From Phreatobacter sp. (GTDB lineage Bacteria; Pseudomonadota; Alphaproteobacteria; Rhizobiales; Phreatobacteraceae), in the NCBI RefSeq assembly GCF_027532945.1, contig NZ_JAPZTZ010000003.1:186001-250000 (forward strand): a DNA stretch of 64,000 nt. The letters run 5' to 3'. Below the pieces are notes generated by a model that saw only the letters and a program-made list of their open reading frames with translations, was not told the DNA's origin and ran no database searches. This document shows, in pieces, positions 45,186 through 54,352 of the stretch. How positions within the stretch are numbered: position 1 is the stretch's first letter; each line of letters starts with the position of its first letter. The position numbers and the translations under genes are program-made.

Positions 45186-46004
45186 ATGCCGCATGCCCCT
45201 GCCCTCACCCGCCGTGCCGTCGTCACCGCCGCCGCGGTGCTGCCCCTTGCGGGCGCGTCCCACGCCGCGGAGACGGTTGAACGGGATGACCTGCTCTCCG
45301 TCTTCCGCGAGAAGGGCCTCACCGGCTGCTTCGCGCTGGTCGATGCACAGACCGGCCGCAGGACGCTGGTGGGCGCGGCGCGCTCCCGCCAGCGCTTCGT
45401 GCCGGCCTCGACCTTCAAGATTCCCAACAGCCTCATCGCTTTCGAAACCGGCGTGGTGCGCGACGCCGACGAGGTGCTGCCCTATGGCGGCGGCCCTGTC
45501 GCGGTGCCGGCCTGGGGCCGCGACATGTCGCTGCGCGAGGCCATGCCGATCTCCAACGTGCCGATCTTCCAGGAGGTGGCGCGGCGTGTCGGCCTTGCCC
45601 GCTATCGCGACTGGCTCGCACGCCTCGACTACGGCAACCGCGATCCCGGCACGGTGGTCGACCGCTTCTGGCTTGACGGTCCCTTGCGGATCAGCGCGCT
45701 GGAGGAGGCGGCGTTCAACGCCCGCCTCGGCACCAGGGCACTGCCTGCCTCGCAGCGGGCGCAGACCCTTGTCCACGACATCATCCGCATCGAAAGCCGA
45801 GGCGGCGCGACGCTCCATGCCAAGACCGGCTGGTACGTTCAGCGCGGCCAGACCTCGATCGGGTGGTGGAGCGGCTGGGTGGAACGCAGTTCGCAGATTC
45901 GGGCGTTCACGCTGAACATGGACATGCCTCAGATGGCCATGGCGCCGCTGCGCCTCGAGATCGGACGTAACCTTTTGGCACGATTGGCCATTTTTTCCCT
46001 GTAG
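45186..46004 (+). CDS. Class D (OXA-type) beta-lactamase
   Basis: A 272-residue secreted serine beta-lactamase. All class D motifs are present and well spaced: Ser75-Thr-Phe-Lys78 (nucleophile and the lysine that is carbamylated), Ser123-Asn-Val125, Tyr149-Gly-Asn151, the omega-like 'FWLDGPLRIS' (161-170) and Lys213-Thr-Gly215 followed by Trp. The N-terminus is a signal peptide (TRRAVVTAAAVLPLAGASHA), possibly Tat. It is chromosomal with no mobile element nearby, so it is probably intrinsic. GGAGG lies eight bases before the ATG. Confidence 0.92.
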   Translation: MPHAPALTRRAVVTAAAVLPLAGASHAAETVERDDLLSVFREKGLTGCFALVDAQTGRRTLVGAARSRQRFVPASTFKIPNSLIAFETGVVRDADEVLPYGGGPVAVPAWGRDMSLREAMPISNVPIFQEVARRVGLARYRDWLARLDYGNRDPGTVVDRFWLDGPLRISALEEAAFNARLGTRALPASQRAQTLVHDIIRIESRGGATLHAKTGWYVQRGQTSIGWWSGWVERSSQIRAFTLNMDMPQMAMAPLRLEIGRNLLARLAIFSL

Positions 46005-46160
46005 CTCCCCGCCGCGGGAGCTGTCGAAACGGTTTCCAGATACCAATCGCCGTGACTTTCATGCCGCACTGGCAGGCCGTCATGGGGGGCGGGCTGCAGC
46101 GCGCCTTGTAACTCCGCGTTGCATGGGTAACGTGCCACCAGCCTAATTCAGGACACGCTC

Positions 46161-46856
46161 ATGACCTTTCGTACAAAACTCCTGTCCTCAGCCTGCCTGA
46201 TCGCGCTGTCGACCGGCGCCGTCCAGGCGCAAGGGCTCTCCGCGCCGAACACCGGCTGGACGGGCGGCTATGTCGGCGGCCTCATCGGCGTTGGCTTCGG
46301 GTCGAACCGGATGCAGGAGGATATTTCCGGCGGTCTCGGTGCCTTCAGCCCGGCCGGCACCGTGTACCGGCTGTCCGGAACTGGCGCCGTCTTCGGTGCC
46401 TATCTCGGCTACAATTGGCAGGTCTCGCCCACCGGCCTCGTCGGCATCGAGGCGGATCTGACCTACAATACAGCGTCGGGTTCAGCGGGAACGTTTTCTT
46501 TTGGCGTTACTGCCAATGGCAAGTCGCAATTCGCGGGCAGTCTCCGGGCTCGGGCCGGGCTCGTTGTCGACCGCGCCCTCTTCTATGTGACGGGTGGACT
46601 TGCCCTCGGCAATCCGTCGATCACCATCGATCAAGCCGGCTTCCCATCCCCCGCCCGTCAGGACTCCCTGCGGGCTGGCTTCGTCGTCGGCCTCGGCACG
46701 GAGTACATGGTCAGCCAGGCCTGGACTGTTCGTTTCGAGGGCCTATACTACGATTTCGGCTCGTTCCGCGTGACCGACCTGACGAACACCGGCTACATCT
46801 TCCCGGGCCGGGCGTCGCAGTTCCAGGCCCGCGTCGGCGCAAGTTACCGGTTCTGA
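46161..46856 (+). CDS. Outer-membrane beta-barrel protein, Omp25/31-like
   Basis: A 231-residue exported protein. The signal peptide ends near VQAQ (about 24). The mature part begins 'NTGWTGGYVGGLIGVGFG', the usual start of small Omp25/31-type barrels, and has alternating strands such as 'GAYLGYNWQVSPTGLVGIEADLTY' and 'GSLRARAGLVVDRALFYVTGGLAL'. It ends in Tyr-Arg-Phe, with the C-terminal Phe needed for outer-membrane assembly. It is slightly less GC-rich than its neighbours. It has its own upstream region of 156 bases. Confidence 0.87.
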   Translation: MTFRTKLLSSACLIALSTGAVQAQGLSAPNTGWTGGYVGGLIGVGFGSNRMQEDISGGLGAFSPAGTVYRLSGTGAVFGAYLGYNWQVSPTGLVGIEADLTYNTASGSAGTFSFGVTANGKSQFAGSLRARAGLVVDRALFYVTGGLALGNPSITIDQAGFPSPARQDSLRAGFVVGLGTEYMVSQAWTVRFEGLYYDFGSFRVTDLTNTGYIFPGRASQFQARVGASYRF

Positions 46857-46865
46857 TCGCTCCCG

Positions 46866-47843
46866 TTACGGAGCCGAAAGTCCCAGCCGATCCAGCAACG
46901 CCTTCATCTTCTGGCTTTCGCCAGCAAGGCGCTCCGCGAAGGCGGCCGCATCGCCATGGACCGCCTCGACGCCGGACAGCTGCACCGCGTTACGGAAAGC
47001 CGGCTCCGAAAAGGCGCGCCGGCAGGCCTGCTCCAGAGCGGCTTGCCTCCCGGGCCTCAAGCCCGCCCGCACGAACAGGCCTCCGAAAGCCTCCAGCGCG
47101 ACCGGATAGCCGAGGGACGGGATCGTCGGCAGGCCCGGATAGGCCGCCGACGGGCGCTGGCTGAAGGTTGCCAGCGGGCGAACCAGAGTGGGATCGAACG
47201 ATCCGGTCGCCAGCACCGCGCCGTCGAGCTGGCCATTGGCGAGATCCGCCAGCATCTGACCATGGGCGCGATAGGGAATGTCGTTGACGCTGATTCCGGC
47301 GCTGGTGGCGAACCCCATGAGCTGCAGATGGGTGGCGGCCGCACGTCCCTGGTGGCCCATGCGCAACGCGCCGGGGGCCGCCGCCGCCCTCCCCACCAGA
47401 TCTGGCACGTCAGCGATGCCGGAGGCCTTCGAGGCGACCAGCACGAAGGACAGTTCATAGACCTGGCAGAGCGGCAGATAGGCCGCCGGATCGAGGTGCG
47501 GTTCGCGCTTCAGATGCGGATGCACGGTGAGCTGGGTCGGTCCGGAAAAGACCAGCGTCAGGCCGTCCGGTTCGGCCTGGGCGAGATCGACGAAAGCCAG
47601 CGTACCAGCGGCGCCGTCGCGGTTTGCGACGACAGGACGACGCCCCAGAGCCGGCTCCAGCGCCTCGGCAAGAGCGCGGGCGAGCGCGTCGATGGTGGTG
47701 CCGGCCGAGAACGGCACAATGATTCGCACCTGTCCCGCATCCTGAGCCCGCGCCGCGCGGCCGAGAAAGGCGAGCCCCAGCAGTCCTGCGCCGAGACCGA
47801 AAGCCCGCCGTCCGATCAACGCCTGGTTGTCTCGATCACGCAT
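46866..47843 (-). CDS. Bug-type substrate-binding protein (second)
   Basis: A 325-residue periplasmic binding protein. The signal peptide holds two arginines (GRRAFGLGAGLLGLAFLGRAARAQ), suggesting Tat export. 'VRIIVPFSAGTTIDALARAL' and 'NRDGAAGTLAFVDLAQAEPDG' are Bug signatures, although the first is a variant of the usual PFAAGG. The ligand is unknown. It is divergent from an AMP-dependent ligase with a 91-base gap, so the ligand may be the acid that the ligase activates. ATG 47843 is chosen because it directly precedes the signal peptide. Confidence 0.87.
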   Translation of the reverse strand: MRDRDNQALIGRRAFGLGAGLLGLAFLGRAARAQDAGQVRIIVPFSAGTTIDALARALAEALEPALGRRPVVANRDGAAGTLAFVDLAQAEPDGLTLVFSGPTQLTVHPHLKREPHLDPAAYLPLCQVYELSFVLVASKASGIADVPDLVGRAAAAPGALRMGHQGRAAATHLQLMGFATSAGISVNDIPYRAHGQMLADLANGQLDGAVLATGSFDPTLVRPLATFSQRPSAAYPGLPTIPSLGYPVALEAFGGLFVRAGLRPGRQAALEQACRRAFSEPAFRNAVQLSGVEAVHGDAAAFAERLAGESQKMKALLDRLGLSAP

Positions 47844-47934
47844 GTCTGCCTGCCCTGCCCGTGCGACCGATCGCGACCCGCCGAAACTCGACCGACTGCC
47901 ATCGCCGATCTGCTGTAGCCTGCCACCGGCCACC

Positions 47935-49380
47935 ATGCCTATCCCGGACTCCGAGATGATCTTCGTCGACACGATCCACCTGAACGCCCGGCTGTTCCCG
48001 AACCGGCCCGCCCTGATGATGGCGGACCGGCTCGTGACCTATCAGATGCTGTCGGATGCCATCCATTGGCTCTCGGCCCGACTGCACCAAGCAGGCCTGA
48101 GGTCCGGCGACATGGTGCTGGTCGACATCGAAAACCCGGTCCGTCACGTCACGCTGGTGTCGGCGTTGATGAACCTGGGCATCGTCTCCATGACCGGCAG
48201 CGGTCAGATCGCACAGGTGCCGAAAGTCGGCATCACGACGGTGCTGGCGAGCCGTGCCATGGACGTCCCGCGCGGCATGCGCATGGTGGTGGTGGACGAT
48301 GGCTGGTTCCAGCCTCCGCAGGACGCGACTTATCCGAGCGACCCTGCATCGCGCGATCCGCGCCGCCTGATCCTGTTCGGCCTGACCTCGGGCACGACTG
48401 GCGAGCCGAAGGCCATCCCCTTCACGATTGGCGAGTTCGACCTGCGACTGCGCAACCTCATGCTCTATCACGGCGCGCCCGGCACCGAGCGCGACCTCGT
48501 GCTTATCGGCTTCGCCTCACAATGGGCCCTGTCGGAAACGGCGCGGGCGCTCGCCTCGGCGCGCACGGTGTGCCTTGCGCGCACCGCGGAAGAGGCCGTG
48601 CGGCTGGTCGACCAGTACCAGGTCGGCGTCATCCTTGGCTCGCCGCAGCAGTTTGCGGGGCTGCTGGCGGCGCTCCGCGACACTCCGGTCTCCTGTGCCT
48701 CGGTGCGACTGGCGTCGGTGGCGGGTGCGATGTTGGGGGCGGAACTCGGTGCCGCCATCCGCCGGCGGATCGCACCTCAGGTGCTCGTGGGTTATGGGTC
48801 CACCGAAGCCGGCAAGACCGCCATGGCCCATCTGGACAGCGTGGAGACGATCCCCGGCGCCGTCGGCCACGTGGTGCCATCGGCGCGCCTTGAGATCGTC
48901 GATGGCGACGACCGTCCGGTTCCCGCCGGCACGGTCGGCCGCATCCGCATCATGGCGGCCGGCGGCGGGCGGCCCTATGAGCCCGGCACGCTCTTTCCCG
49001 ACCGTACGCCGGACTGGTTCTACCCTGGCGACCTCGGACACCTGACGGCGGACGGAATGCTGGTGGTCGTCGGACGGTCTGACGACCTGATCAATGCCGG
49101 CGGCCTGAAGATCGCCCCGGAGCGCGTCGAGGAACTGGTCGCCGGCCATCCCGCCATTGCCGAGGCGGTGGCTTTCGCACTGCCAGGTGCGACGGGCATC
49201 GACGAGATCTGGCTGGCCGTGGTCGCCCGACAGCCGGTGAGCGCCGAGACGATCATCGCCCATTGCCGCAGCCGCAGCGAGACGCTGGCCCCGCGGCGCA
49301 TCCTCTTCCTGGAGGCCATGCCGCGGGCGGCGCTCGGCAAGCCCGATCGCATCCGCTTGCGGGCGCTGGCCAGCCGCTGA
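47935..49380 (+). CDS. AMP-dependent synthetase/ligase family protein
   Basis: A 481-residue adenylate-forming enzyme. Motif A3 is 'LTSGTTGEPKAIPF', A5 is 'GYGSTEAGKTAMA', A7 is 'YPGDLGHLTADGML', A8 is 'GRSDDLINAGGLKIAPERVEE', and A10 is 'PRAALGKPDR' with the adenylation lysine. It should activate a carboxylic acid as the acyl-AMP and probably make a CoA thioester; the acid is unknown. It is rather short, with a compact N-terminal half. It shares a divergent promoter region with a Bug protein gene. Confidence 0.87.
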   Translation: MPIPDSEMIFVDTIHLNARLFPNRPALMMADRLVTYQMLSDAIHWLSARLHQAGLRSGDMVLVDIENPVRHVTLVSALMNLGIVSMTGSGQIAQVPKVGITTVLASRAMDVPRGMRMVVVDDGWFQPPQDATYPSDPASRDPRRLILFGLTSGTTGEPKAIPFTIGEFDLRLRNLMLYHGAPGTERDLVLIGFASQWALSETARALASARTVCLARTAEEAVRLVDQYQVGVILGSPQQFAGLLAALRDTPVSCASVRLASVAGAMLGAELGAAIRRRIAPQVLVGYGSTEAGKTAMAHLDSVETIPGAVGHVVPSARLEIVDGDDRPVPAGTVGRIRIMAAGGGRPYEPGTLFPDRTPDWFYPGDLGHLTADGMLVVVGRSDDLINAGGLKIAPERVEELVAGHPAIAEAVAFALPGATGIDEIWLAVVARQPVSAETIIAHCRSRSETLAPRRILFLEAMPRAALGKPDRIRLRALASR

Positions 49381-49382
49381 GA

Positions 49383-50246
49383 TCAGGCAGCGCCGCGGGT
49401 GGCGAGGTCCCAGACGAAGCGCAGGCAGACGATCAGCAGGAAGATGCCGAAGGAGAGCTCTAGCTTGCGCTTCGGCAGCGAATGGGCGAGCCGCGCGCCC
49501 AGCGGGGCCGTCCACATCGAGGTCGGGATGAAGAGGAGGAAGCCGATCAGCGAGACATAGCCGAGGGCGAAGGGGAACTGGACCGCCGCGACGTTCGGAA
49601 ACTCCGCCGCCTTGGGCCAGCCGGCATAGATGAAGCCGAGGGCGCCGGGGATGGAGATGAGCACGCCGAGGCCCGAGGAGGTCGCCACCGCATTATGGAT
49701 GGTGCGGCCATAGGCCATCATCACGAGATTGCCGAGCTGGCCGCCGCCGATGCCCATGAGGCTCGACAGGACGCCGATGATGCCGCCGGACACCACCATG
49801 CCGGTCGGGCCGGGCATGCCGGTGCCGAAGTTCAGCTCCTTGCCCGTGAGCAGCCGCCAGGCCGAGAGGCCGGCGACGACGACGAAGACCGCCTTGAACA
49901 CGCCGGGCGGGGCATAGCGGGCGATGAGCGAGCCGACGATGACCCCGACAATGACGGGAACGGCCCAGGCCTTCAGGATCTCCATGTCGACGGCGCCCTT
50001 GGCCCGGTGCGCCTGGAACGAGCGGATCGAGGTCGGGATGATGATGGCAAGCGAGGTGCCGACGCAGAGCGGCATGCGCAGCTCGACCGGCACACCGACC
50101 ACGCCGAAGAGCTCGTAGAGCACCGGCACGATGACGGCGCCGCCACCGACCCCGAAGACGCCGGCGAGGATGCCCGTCACGGCGCCGGCGGCGAGCAGGC
50201 CGACGGCGAGAATGGCAAGTTGGTCGTAGGGAACGCCGAAGAGCAT
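49383..50246 (-). CDS. Sulfite exporter TauE/SafE family protein
   Basis: A 287-residue membrane protein with about eight helices and the internal repeat of the TSUP family: 'GILAGVFGVGGGAVIVPVL' in the first half and 'GVLSSLMGIGGGQLGNLVM' in the second. Members move sulfite, sulfoacetate or other small anions, but many have no known cargo. It is 29 kb from the suy operon, so a direct link is not supported. It converges with the AMP-ligase gene two bases away. Confidence 0.88.
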   Translation of the reverse strand: MLFGVPYDQLAILAVGLLAAGAVTGILAGVFGVGGGAVIVPVLYELFGVVGVPVELRMPLCVGTSLAIIIPTSIRSFQAHRAKGAVDMEILKAWAVPVIVGVIVGSLIARYAPPGVFKAVFVVVAGLSAWRLLTGKELNFGTGMPGPTGMVVSGGIIGVLSSLMGIGGGQLGNLVMMAYGRTIHNAVATSSGLGVLISIPGALGFIYAGWPKAAEFPNVAAVQFPFALGYVSLIGFLLFIPTSMWTAPLGARLAHSLPKRKLELSFGIFLLIVCLRFVWDLATRGAA

Positions 50247-50522
50247 GGGGACATCCGCGCGCGGGGATCACAGCGGGCGGCTTAAACCCGCATCTGCGTG
50301 CGAACAAGGCCCGGCGCCGCGTGTCCGGCCTGCACGGGTCCTCATTCGATCCGACAGGAGATCGGACAAGGCCGGCAACATGACGGTTACGGGGGAAATG
50401 CAGCGAGCCTCCCGCGGCGTCAGGCGGCAAAGGACGCCTGCGACAAGGGCGTCATCGGCGAACGGATCCGCAGGCCAGCAAGGCCACGGGACGCACCGCC
50501 CCAGTCAACAGGAGACAGGACC

Positions 50523-50777
50523 ATGACCTCGTTCAAGACCCTTGCCGTCGCCGCCCTCTTCGCGCTCAGCGCCGGTTCCGCCATGGCGCAGACCGCTGGC
50601 GGTGGCGCAGGCGGATCGGATGGCGGGGCCGGCGCCACCAGCTATGACCCTCCGGCGGCGATCCTTGTCGTGCCGGGCGTGCCCCAGCAGCCGCTTCGTA
50701 CGGACAGCGACTCGATCCTCACCTGCCGCTACGAGTTGCTGCGCGGCCGGTTCTGCGAAACTTACCACCTGCGCTGA
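50523..50777 (+). CDS. Small secreted protein of unknown function
   Basis: An 84-residue protein with a clear signal peptide ('MTSFKTLAVAALFALSAGSAMAQ', in short: TLAVAALFALSAGSAMA, cleavage near 22). The mature part is short: a Gly-rich stretch (AGGGAGGSDGGAG), a proline-rich middle (PPAAILVVPGVPQQPL) and an end with two cysteines (LTCRYELLRGRFCETYHLR) that could form a disulfide. I do not recognise the family. CAGGAGACAGG precedes the ATG. It stands alone. Confidence 0.65.
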   Translation: MTSFKTLAVAALFALSAGSAMAQTAGGGAGGSDGGAGATSYDPPAAILVVPGVPQQPLRTDSDSILTCRYELLRGRFCETYHLR

Positions 50778-50851
50778 TCGCGACCTGCGGCAAGATCGGG
50801 GGGCGGCCGCAAGGCCGTCCTTCATCGTTCCGGCCCTGAACCGACCTGGCC

Positions 50852-51877
50852 TCAGGCCGCGATCTCGCCAGGGCTGGGCCGTCCGGCGACGAGCGCCATG
50901 GCCTCGCGCAGCACCTCGACGCCCGCACCCGGTTTCACCGCCTCAACCGAGAGGTGGCGGCGGAACTGGCGGGCACCGGGGACGGCCTGGAACAGGCCGA
51001 GGATATGCCGGGTGATCGACGACAAGCGCACACCAGCGGCAAGCTGCCGCTCGACATAGGTCAGATAGGCCTCGAGCGCGGCAAGTCCGTCAGCGACGGG
51101 TGCGTCTGCGCCGAACAGCACCGGATCGACCTCACGCAGCAGGGCCGGCGACTGGTAGGCGGCGCGGCCGAGCATGACGCCGTCGAGCCGGACGCCGTCG
51201 CGAGGCGCCAGCAGCGCCTCCGCCTCGGCGATGCTGGCAATGCCGCCGTTGATGGCGACGGGAAGCGACGGGAACCTCGCCTTCAGACGGAAGACACGGT
51301 CATAGTCGAGCGGCGGGATCTCGCGGTTCTCGCGCGGTGACAGGCCCTGCAGCCAGGCCTTGCGGGCGTGGATGATCAGCGCGTCGGTGCCCGCCGCCAC
51401 CACCGCGTCGGCGAAGCGGTCGAGGGCGGGTTCGGGGTCCTGGTCGTCGATGCCGATGCGGCACTTGACGGTGACCGGCAGGCGCACCGCCGCCTTCATC
51501 GCCGCCACGCAGTCCGCCACGCGCTCCGGCTCCGCCATCAGGCAGGCGCCGAAATGGCCGCCCTGGACCCGGTCCGACGGGCAGCCGCAATTGAGATTGA
51601 TCTCGTCATAGCCATAGTCAGCGCCGATCCGCGCCGCCTCGGCCAGGGCCGTCGGGTCCGAGCCCCCGAGCTGCAGCGCCACGGGATGCTCGACTGCGTC
51701 GAAGCCGAGCAGGCGATCACTGTCGCCGTGAATGATGGCGTTGGCCGTGACCATCTCCGTGTAGAGCCTCGCCCGGCGCGACAGCACGCGATGGAAGACG
51801 CGGCAGTGCCGGTCCGTCCAGTCCATCATGGGGGCGACCGTGAAGCGCCAGGGGCTCATGTCAGCGTTGGGTGTCAT
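50852..51877 (-). CDS. dusA: tRNA-dihydrouridine synthase A
   Basis: DusA reduces uridines to dihydrouridine in the D-loop of tRNA with FMN and NADPH. The 341-residue TIM-barrel protein begins 'RFTVAPMMDWTDRHCRVFHR', the DusA start. The catalytic cysteine is Cys99 in 'INLNCGCPSDRVQGGHFGACLM'. 'IHARKAWLQGLSPRENREIPPL' is specific to the DusA subfamily. ATG 51877 is chosen; ATG 51859 would remove six poorly conserved residues. Confidence 0.93.
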   Translation of the reverse strand: MTPNADMSPWRFTVAPMMDWTDRHCRVFHRVLSRRARLYTEMVTANAIIHGDSDRLLGFDAVEHPVALQLGGSDPTALAEAARIGADYGYDEINLNCGCPSDRVQGGHFGACLMAEPERVADCVAAMKAAVRLPVTVKCRIGIDDQDPEPALDRFADAVVAAGTDALIIHARKAWLQGLSPRENREIPPLDYDRVFRLKARFPSLPVAINGGIASIAEAEALLAPRDGVRLDGVMLGRAAYQSPALLREVDPVLFGADAPVADGLAALEAYLTYVERQLAAGVRLSSITRHILGLFQAVPGARQFRRHLSVEAVKPGAGVEVLREAMALVAGRPSPGEIAA

Positions 51878-51980
51878 GCCGTCGTTCGTCGTCGCAGCGG
51901 GATGGCGGGGCTGACCGCCCACACCGGTTCTCCGGCCTGTCTAGCCTCTCCTGGAGGGGTGCATAGCACATCTGGAACGC

Positions 51981-53384
51981 TCATGCGGCGGCGCGGATCG
52001 CCTTGCGAAGCACGGCGAAGACGCGCGGGTCGGAGCATTGCGCGACGTTGAAGCGCAGGTGGCTGCGGGCCGTCTGCGACAGGCTGAAGGCGTTGCCGGG
52101 GGCGAGCACGACATTGTCGGCCAGCGCCCGGCGTGCGACCGCGGCGGCATCGATGTCGCCGGGCAGCCGGCACCACAGGAACATGCCGGCCTGCGGCTCG
52201 AGCCACGGAACGAGGCCGAGATCGCGGAGCTTGTCGGCGGTCTCGGCGCGGGCCGTGGCGAGGCGGGTGCGCAGTGCCGCCACATGGCGGCGGTATCCAC
52301 CATCGGTGAGGACGGCATGAACCAGTTCGGCCGCCAACCCGGCGCCGCCGAAACTGGTGGCGACCTTCAGGTCGGTGAGACCCTGGATCCAGGATGGCCG
52401 GGCGACGAGGTAGCCGCAGCGCAGCCCGGCGGACAGGGTCTTCGAGAAACTGCCGCAGGAGATCACCCGCTCGAGCCCGTCGAAGGCGGCGAGCCGCGGC
52501 GAAACTTCGACCTCGAAATCAGCGAAGATGTCGTCCTCGACGATGGTGAGATCCGCCCGCCCGGCGAGCGTCAGAAGCCGGTGGGCGACAATCGGCGACA
52601 GGGTCGCTCCGGTCGGATTGTGGACGCCGGCATTGGTCACGTAGAGCCGCGGACGGTGCTCGGCGAGCGCCCGCTCGAACAGCGCGAGGTCGGGGCCCTG
52701 CGCAGTGTAGGGGACCGGCACGACCTTGGCGCGGTGGGCGCGCAGCAGGGCGTGGAAATTGAAATAGCAGGGATCGTCGACCAGCACGGTGTCGCCGGGT
52801 TCGACGAGGAAGCGGCAGGCGAGATCGAGCGCCTGCGTGCCCGACTCGGTGATGATCACCTGGTCGGCGGCGGCCTCGATCCCCTGCCCCGTCACGCGGC
52901 GGGCGAGGAGGTGCCGCAGCGCCGGCAGACCCTGCGGCGTGCCGTAATCGGTGAGAGCGAGCGCATCGCCACGGGCGAGGCCGCGCAGAGCCCGCCGCAG
53001 GCTCTCTTGCGGCATCCAGGACGCCGGCAGCCAGCCGCAACCGGGCATCAGCAGGTCCGGATTGCGGCCAAGAGCCTGCCGCGTGATCCACAGCGGATCG
53101 ACTTCCTGGTCGAGCTTCGGCCCGAGATCGGCGAGGGAGAGCGGGGCGAGCGGCGCATCGACATAGAAGCCCGAACCCGGGCGCGAGGTAATGATCCCTT
53201 CCGCCGAGAGCCGGTCATAGGCCTCGACAACCGTGGATTTGGAGACCTTCATCGCCGCCGCAAAGGCGCGGATGGACGGCAGCCGCGCGCCGGGCGTCAG
53301 TGCCCGCTGCGCCACCCGCTGCTTCACCTCACGGACGACGCGGTCCGTCAGGGTCTCTGTCGCCGTCTCACCCTTCTCCAGCAT
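51981..53384 (-). CDS. MocR/GntR family transcriptional regulator with aminotransferase domain
   Basis: A 467-residue fusion. The winged helix (about 12-77) shows 'LPSIRAFAAAMKVSKSTVVEAYDRL' and 'RPGSGFYV'. The rest is a fold-type I aminotransferase-like domain with the PLP lysine Lys315 in 'SCGSFSKTLSAGLRCGY' and 'VHNPTGATLSP'. MocR proteins bind PLP or PLP-amino acid adducts and control vitamin B6 or amine metabolism or nearby exporters. It is divergent from a DMT transporter, its most likely target. Confidence 0.93.
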   Translation of the reverse strand: MLEKGETATETLTDRVVREVKQRVAQRALTPGARLPSIRAFAAAMKVSKSTVVEAYDRLSAEGIITSRPGSGFYVDAPLAPLSLADLGPKLDQEVDPLWITRQALGRNPDLLMPGCGWLPASWMPQESLRRALRGLARGDALALTDYGTPQGLPALRHLLARRVTGQGIEAAADQVIITESGTQALDLACRFLVEPGDTVLVDDPCYFNFHALLRAHRAKVVPVPYTAQGPDLALFERALAEHRPRLYVTNAGVHNPTGATLSPIVAHRLLTLAGRADLTIVEDDIFADFEVEVSPRLAAFDGLERVISCGSFSKTLSAGLRCGYLVARPSWIQGLTDLKVATSFGGAGLAAELVHAVLTDGGYRRHVAALRTRLATARAETADKLRDLGLVPWLEPQAGMFLWCRLPGDIDAAAVARRALADNVVLAPGNAFSLSQTARSHLRFNVAQCSDPRVFAVLRKAIRAAA

Positions 53385-53386
53385 CC

Positions 53387-53436
53387 GTACTGCTCATCGC
53401 CACCGGACAGTTCGCCTGGATTGTACTGAAGTGTCC
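53387..53436. promoter_or_regulatory. Candidate MocR operator region
   Basis: Two direct GTACTG repeats (53387-53392 and 53423-53428) lie 36 bases apart start to start. An imperfect inverted repeat is also present: GGACAGTTC (53405-53413) and GAAGTGTCC (53428-53436), eight of nine bases matching. Widely spaced direct repeats are the known binding pattern of MocR proteins such as GabR. The region is between the mocR-like and EamA genes. Confidence 0.4.
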
Positions 53437-53488
53437 CTTGAGGCGCCAGCGCCCGGCTGCCACTGCTGCGGCACGCGCGGAGGAGCGG

Positions 53489-54352
53489 ATGGACAGGACG
53501 ACAGACGGCTGGATCAGCGGCTTCACCGGCATGGTGATCTTCAGCGGCTCGCTGCCGGCGACGCGGGTCGCCGTGGCGGATTTCGACCCGGTCTTCCTCA
53601 CGGGGATGCGGGCGACCATCGCCGGCCTCCTCGCCCTGGCGCTGATCGGCCTGTTGCGGGTCGACCGCCCCCGGGCCAGTGACCTTGTGCCCCTCGCCAT
53701 CGTCTCGATCGGCGTCGTGGTCGGCTTTCCGCTGCTGACGGCGCTCGCCCTCCAGCATGTCGGCGCCGCCCATTCCGTCGTCTTCATCGGATTGCTGCCG
53801 CTGGCCACGGCCGCCTTCGGCGTGATGCGGGCGGGCGAACGGCCGCGGCCAATCTTCTGGCTGTTCTCGGGCCTCGGCAGCGCGCTGGTCGCGGGCTTCG
53901 CCCTGAGCCAGGGCGGGCGAGCCTCCCTCGTCGGCGACGGGTTGATGATCGCCGCCGTGCTGGTCTGCGGCCTCGGCTATGCGGAGGGCGCGAAACTGGC
54001 GCGCCGGCTCGGCGGCTGGCAGGTGATCTGCTGGGCGCTGGCGCTGTCGCTGCCGGTCATGGCGGTGCTGGCGGCGCTCACCTGGCCGCCCTCCTTCGCA
54101 GCGGTCTCGGGGGCGGCCTGGATCGGCCTCGGCTATGTGTCGCTGTTCAGCATGCTCATCGGCTTCGTGTTCTGGTATCGCGGGCTCGCCCTCGGCGGCA
54201 TCGGGGCTGTCGGTCAGCTCCAGCTGCTCCAACCCTTCTTCGGCCTGGCGCTTGCGGCAACGCTGCTCGGCGAACCGGTCAGCCTCGCCATGGTTGCGGT
54301 CACCGTGGCGATCGTCGCCTGCGTCGCGGGAGCCAAGCGATCGGCAGGGTGA
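53489..54352 (+). CDS. EamA/DMT family transporter
   Basis: A 287-residue membrane protein with about ten helices in two EamA repeats. 'MVIFSGSLPATRVAVADFDPVFLTGMRATIAGLLALAL' marks the first repeat and 'SLFSMLIGFVFWYRGLALGGIGAVGQLQLLQPFFGLALA' the second. DMT proteins often export amino acids or metabolites. Control by the divergent MocR protein suggests an amine or amino-acid related cargo (inference). ATG 53489 has GGAGGAG six bases upstream. Confidence 0.88.
   Translation: MDRTTDGWISGFTGMVIFSGSLPATRVAVADFDPVFLTGMRATIAGLLALALIGLLRVDRPRASDLVPLAIVSIGVVVGFPLLTALALQHVGAAHSVVFIGLLPLATAAFGVMRAGERPRPIFWLFSGLGSALVAGFALSQGGRASLVGDGLMIAAVLVCGLGYAEGAKLARRLGGWQVICWALALSLPVMAVLAALTWPPSFAAVSGAAWIGLGYVSLFSMLIGFVFWYRGLALGGIGAVGQLQLLQPFFGLALAATLLGEPVSLAMVAVTVAIVACVAGAKRSAG

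Noticed and set aside
42536-45436. A 966-codon open frame on the minus strand
   Set aside because: It runs across five well-identified plus-strand genes (cobS to the beta-lactamase) and has low-complexity composition.
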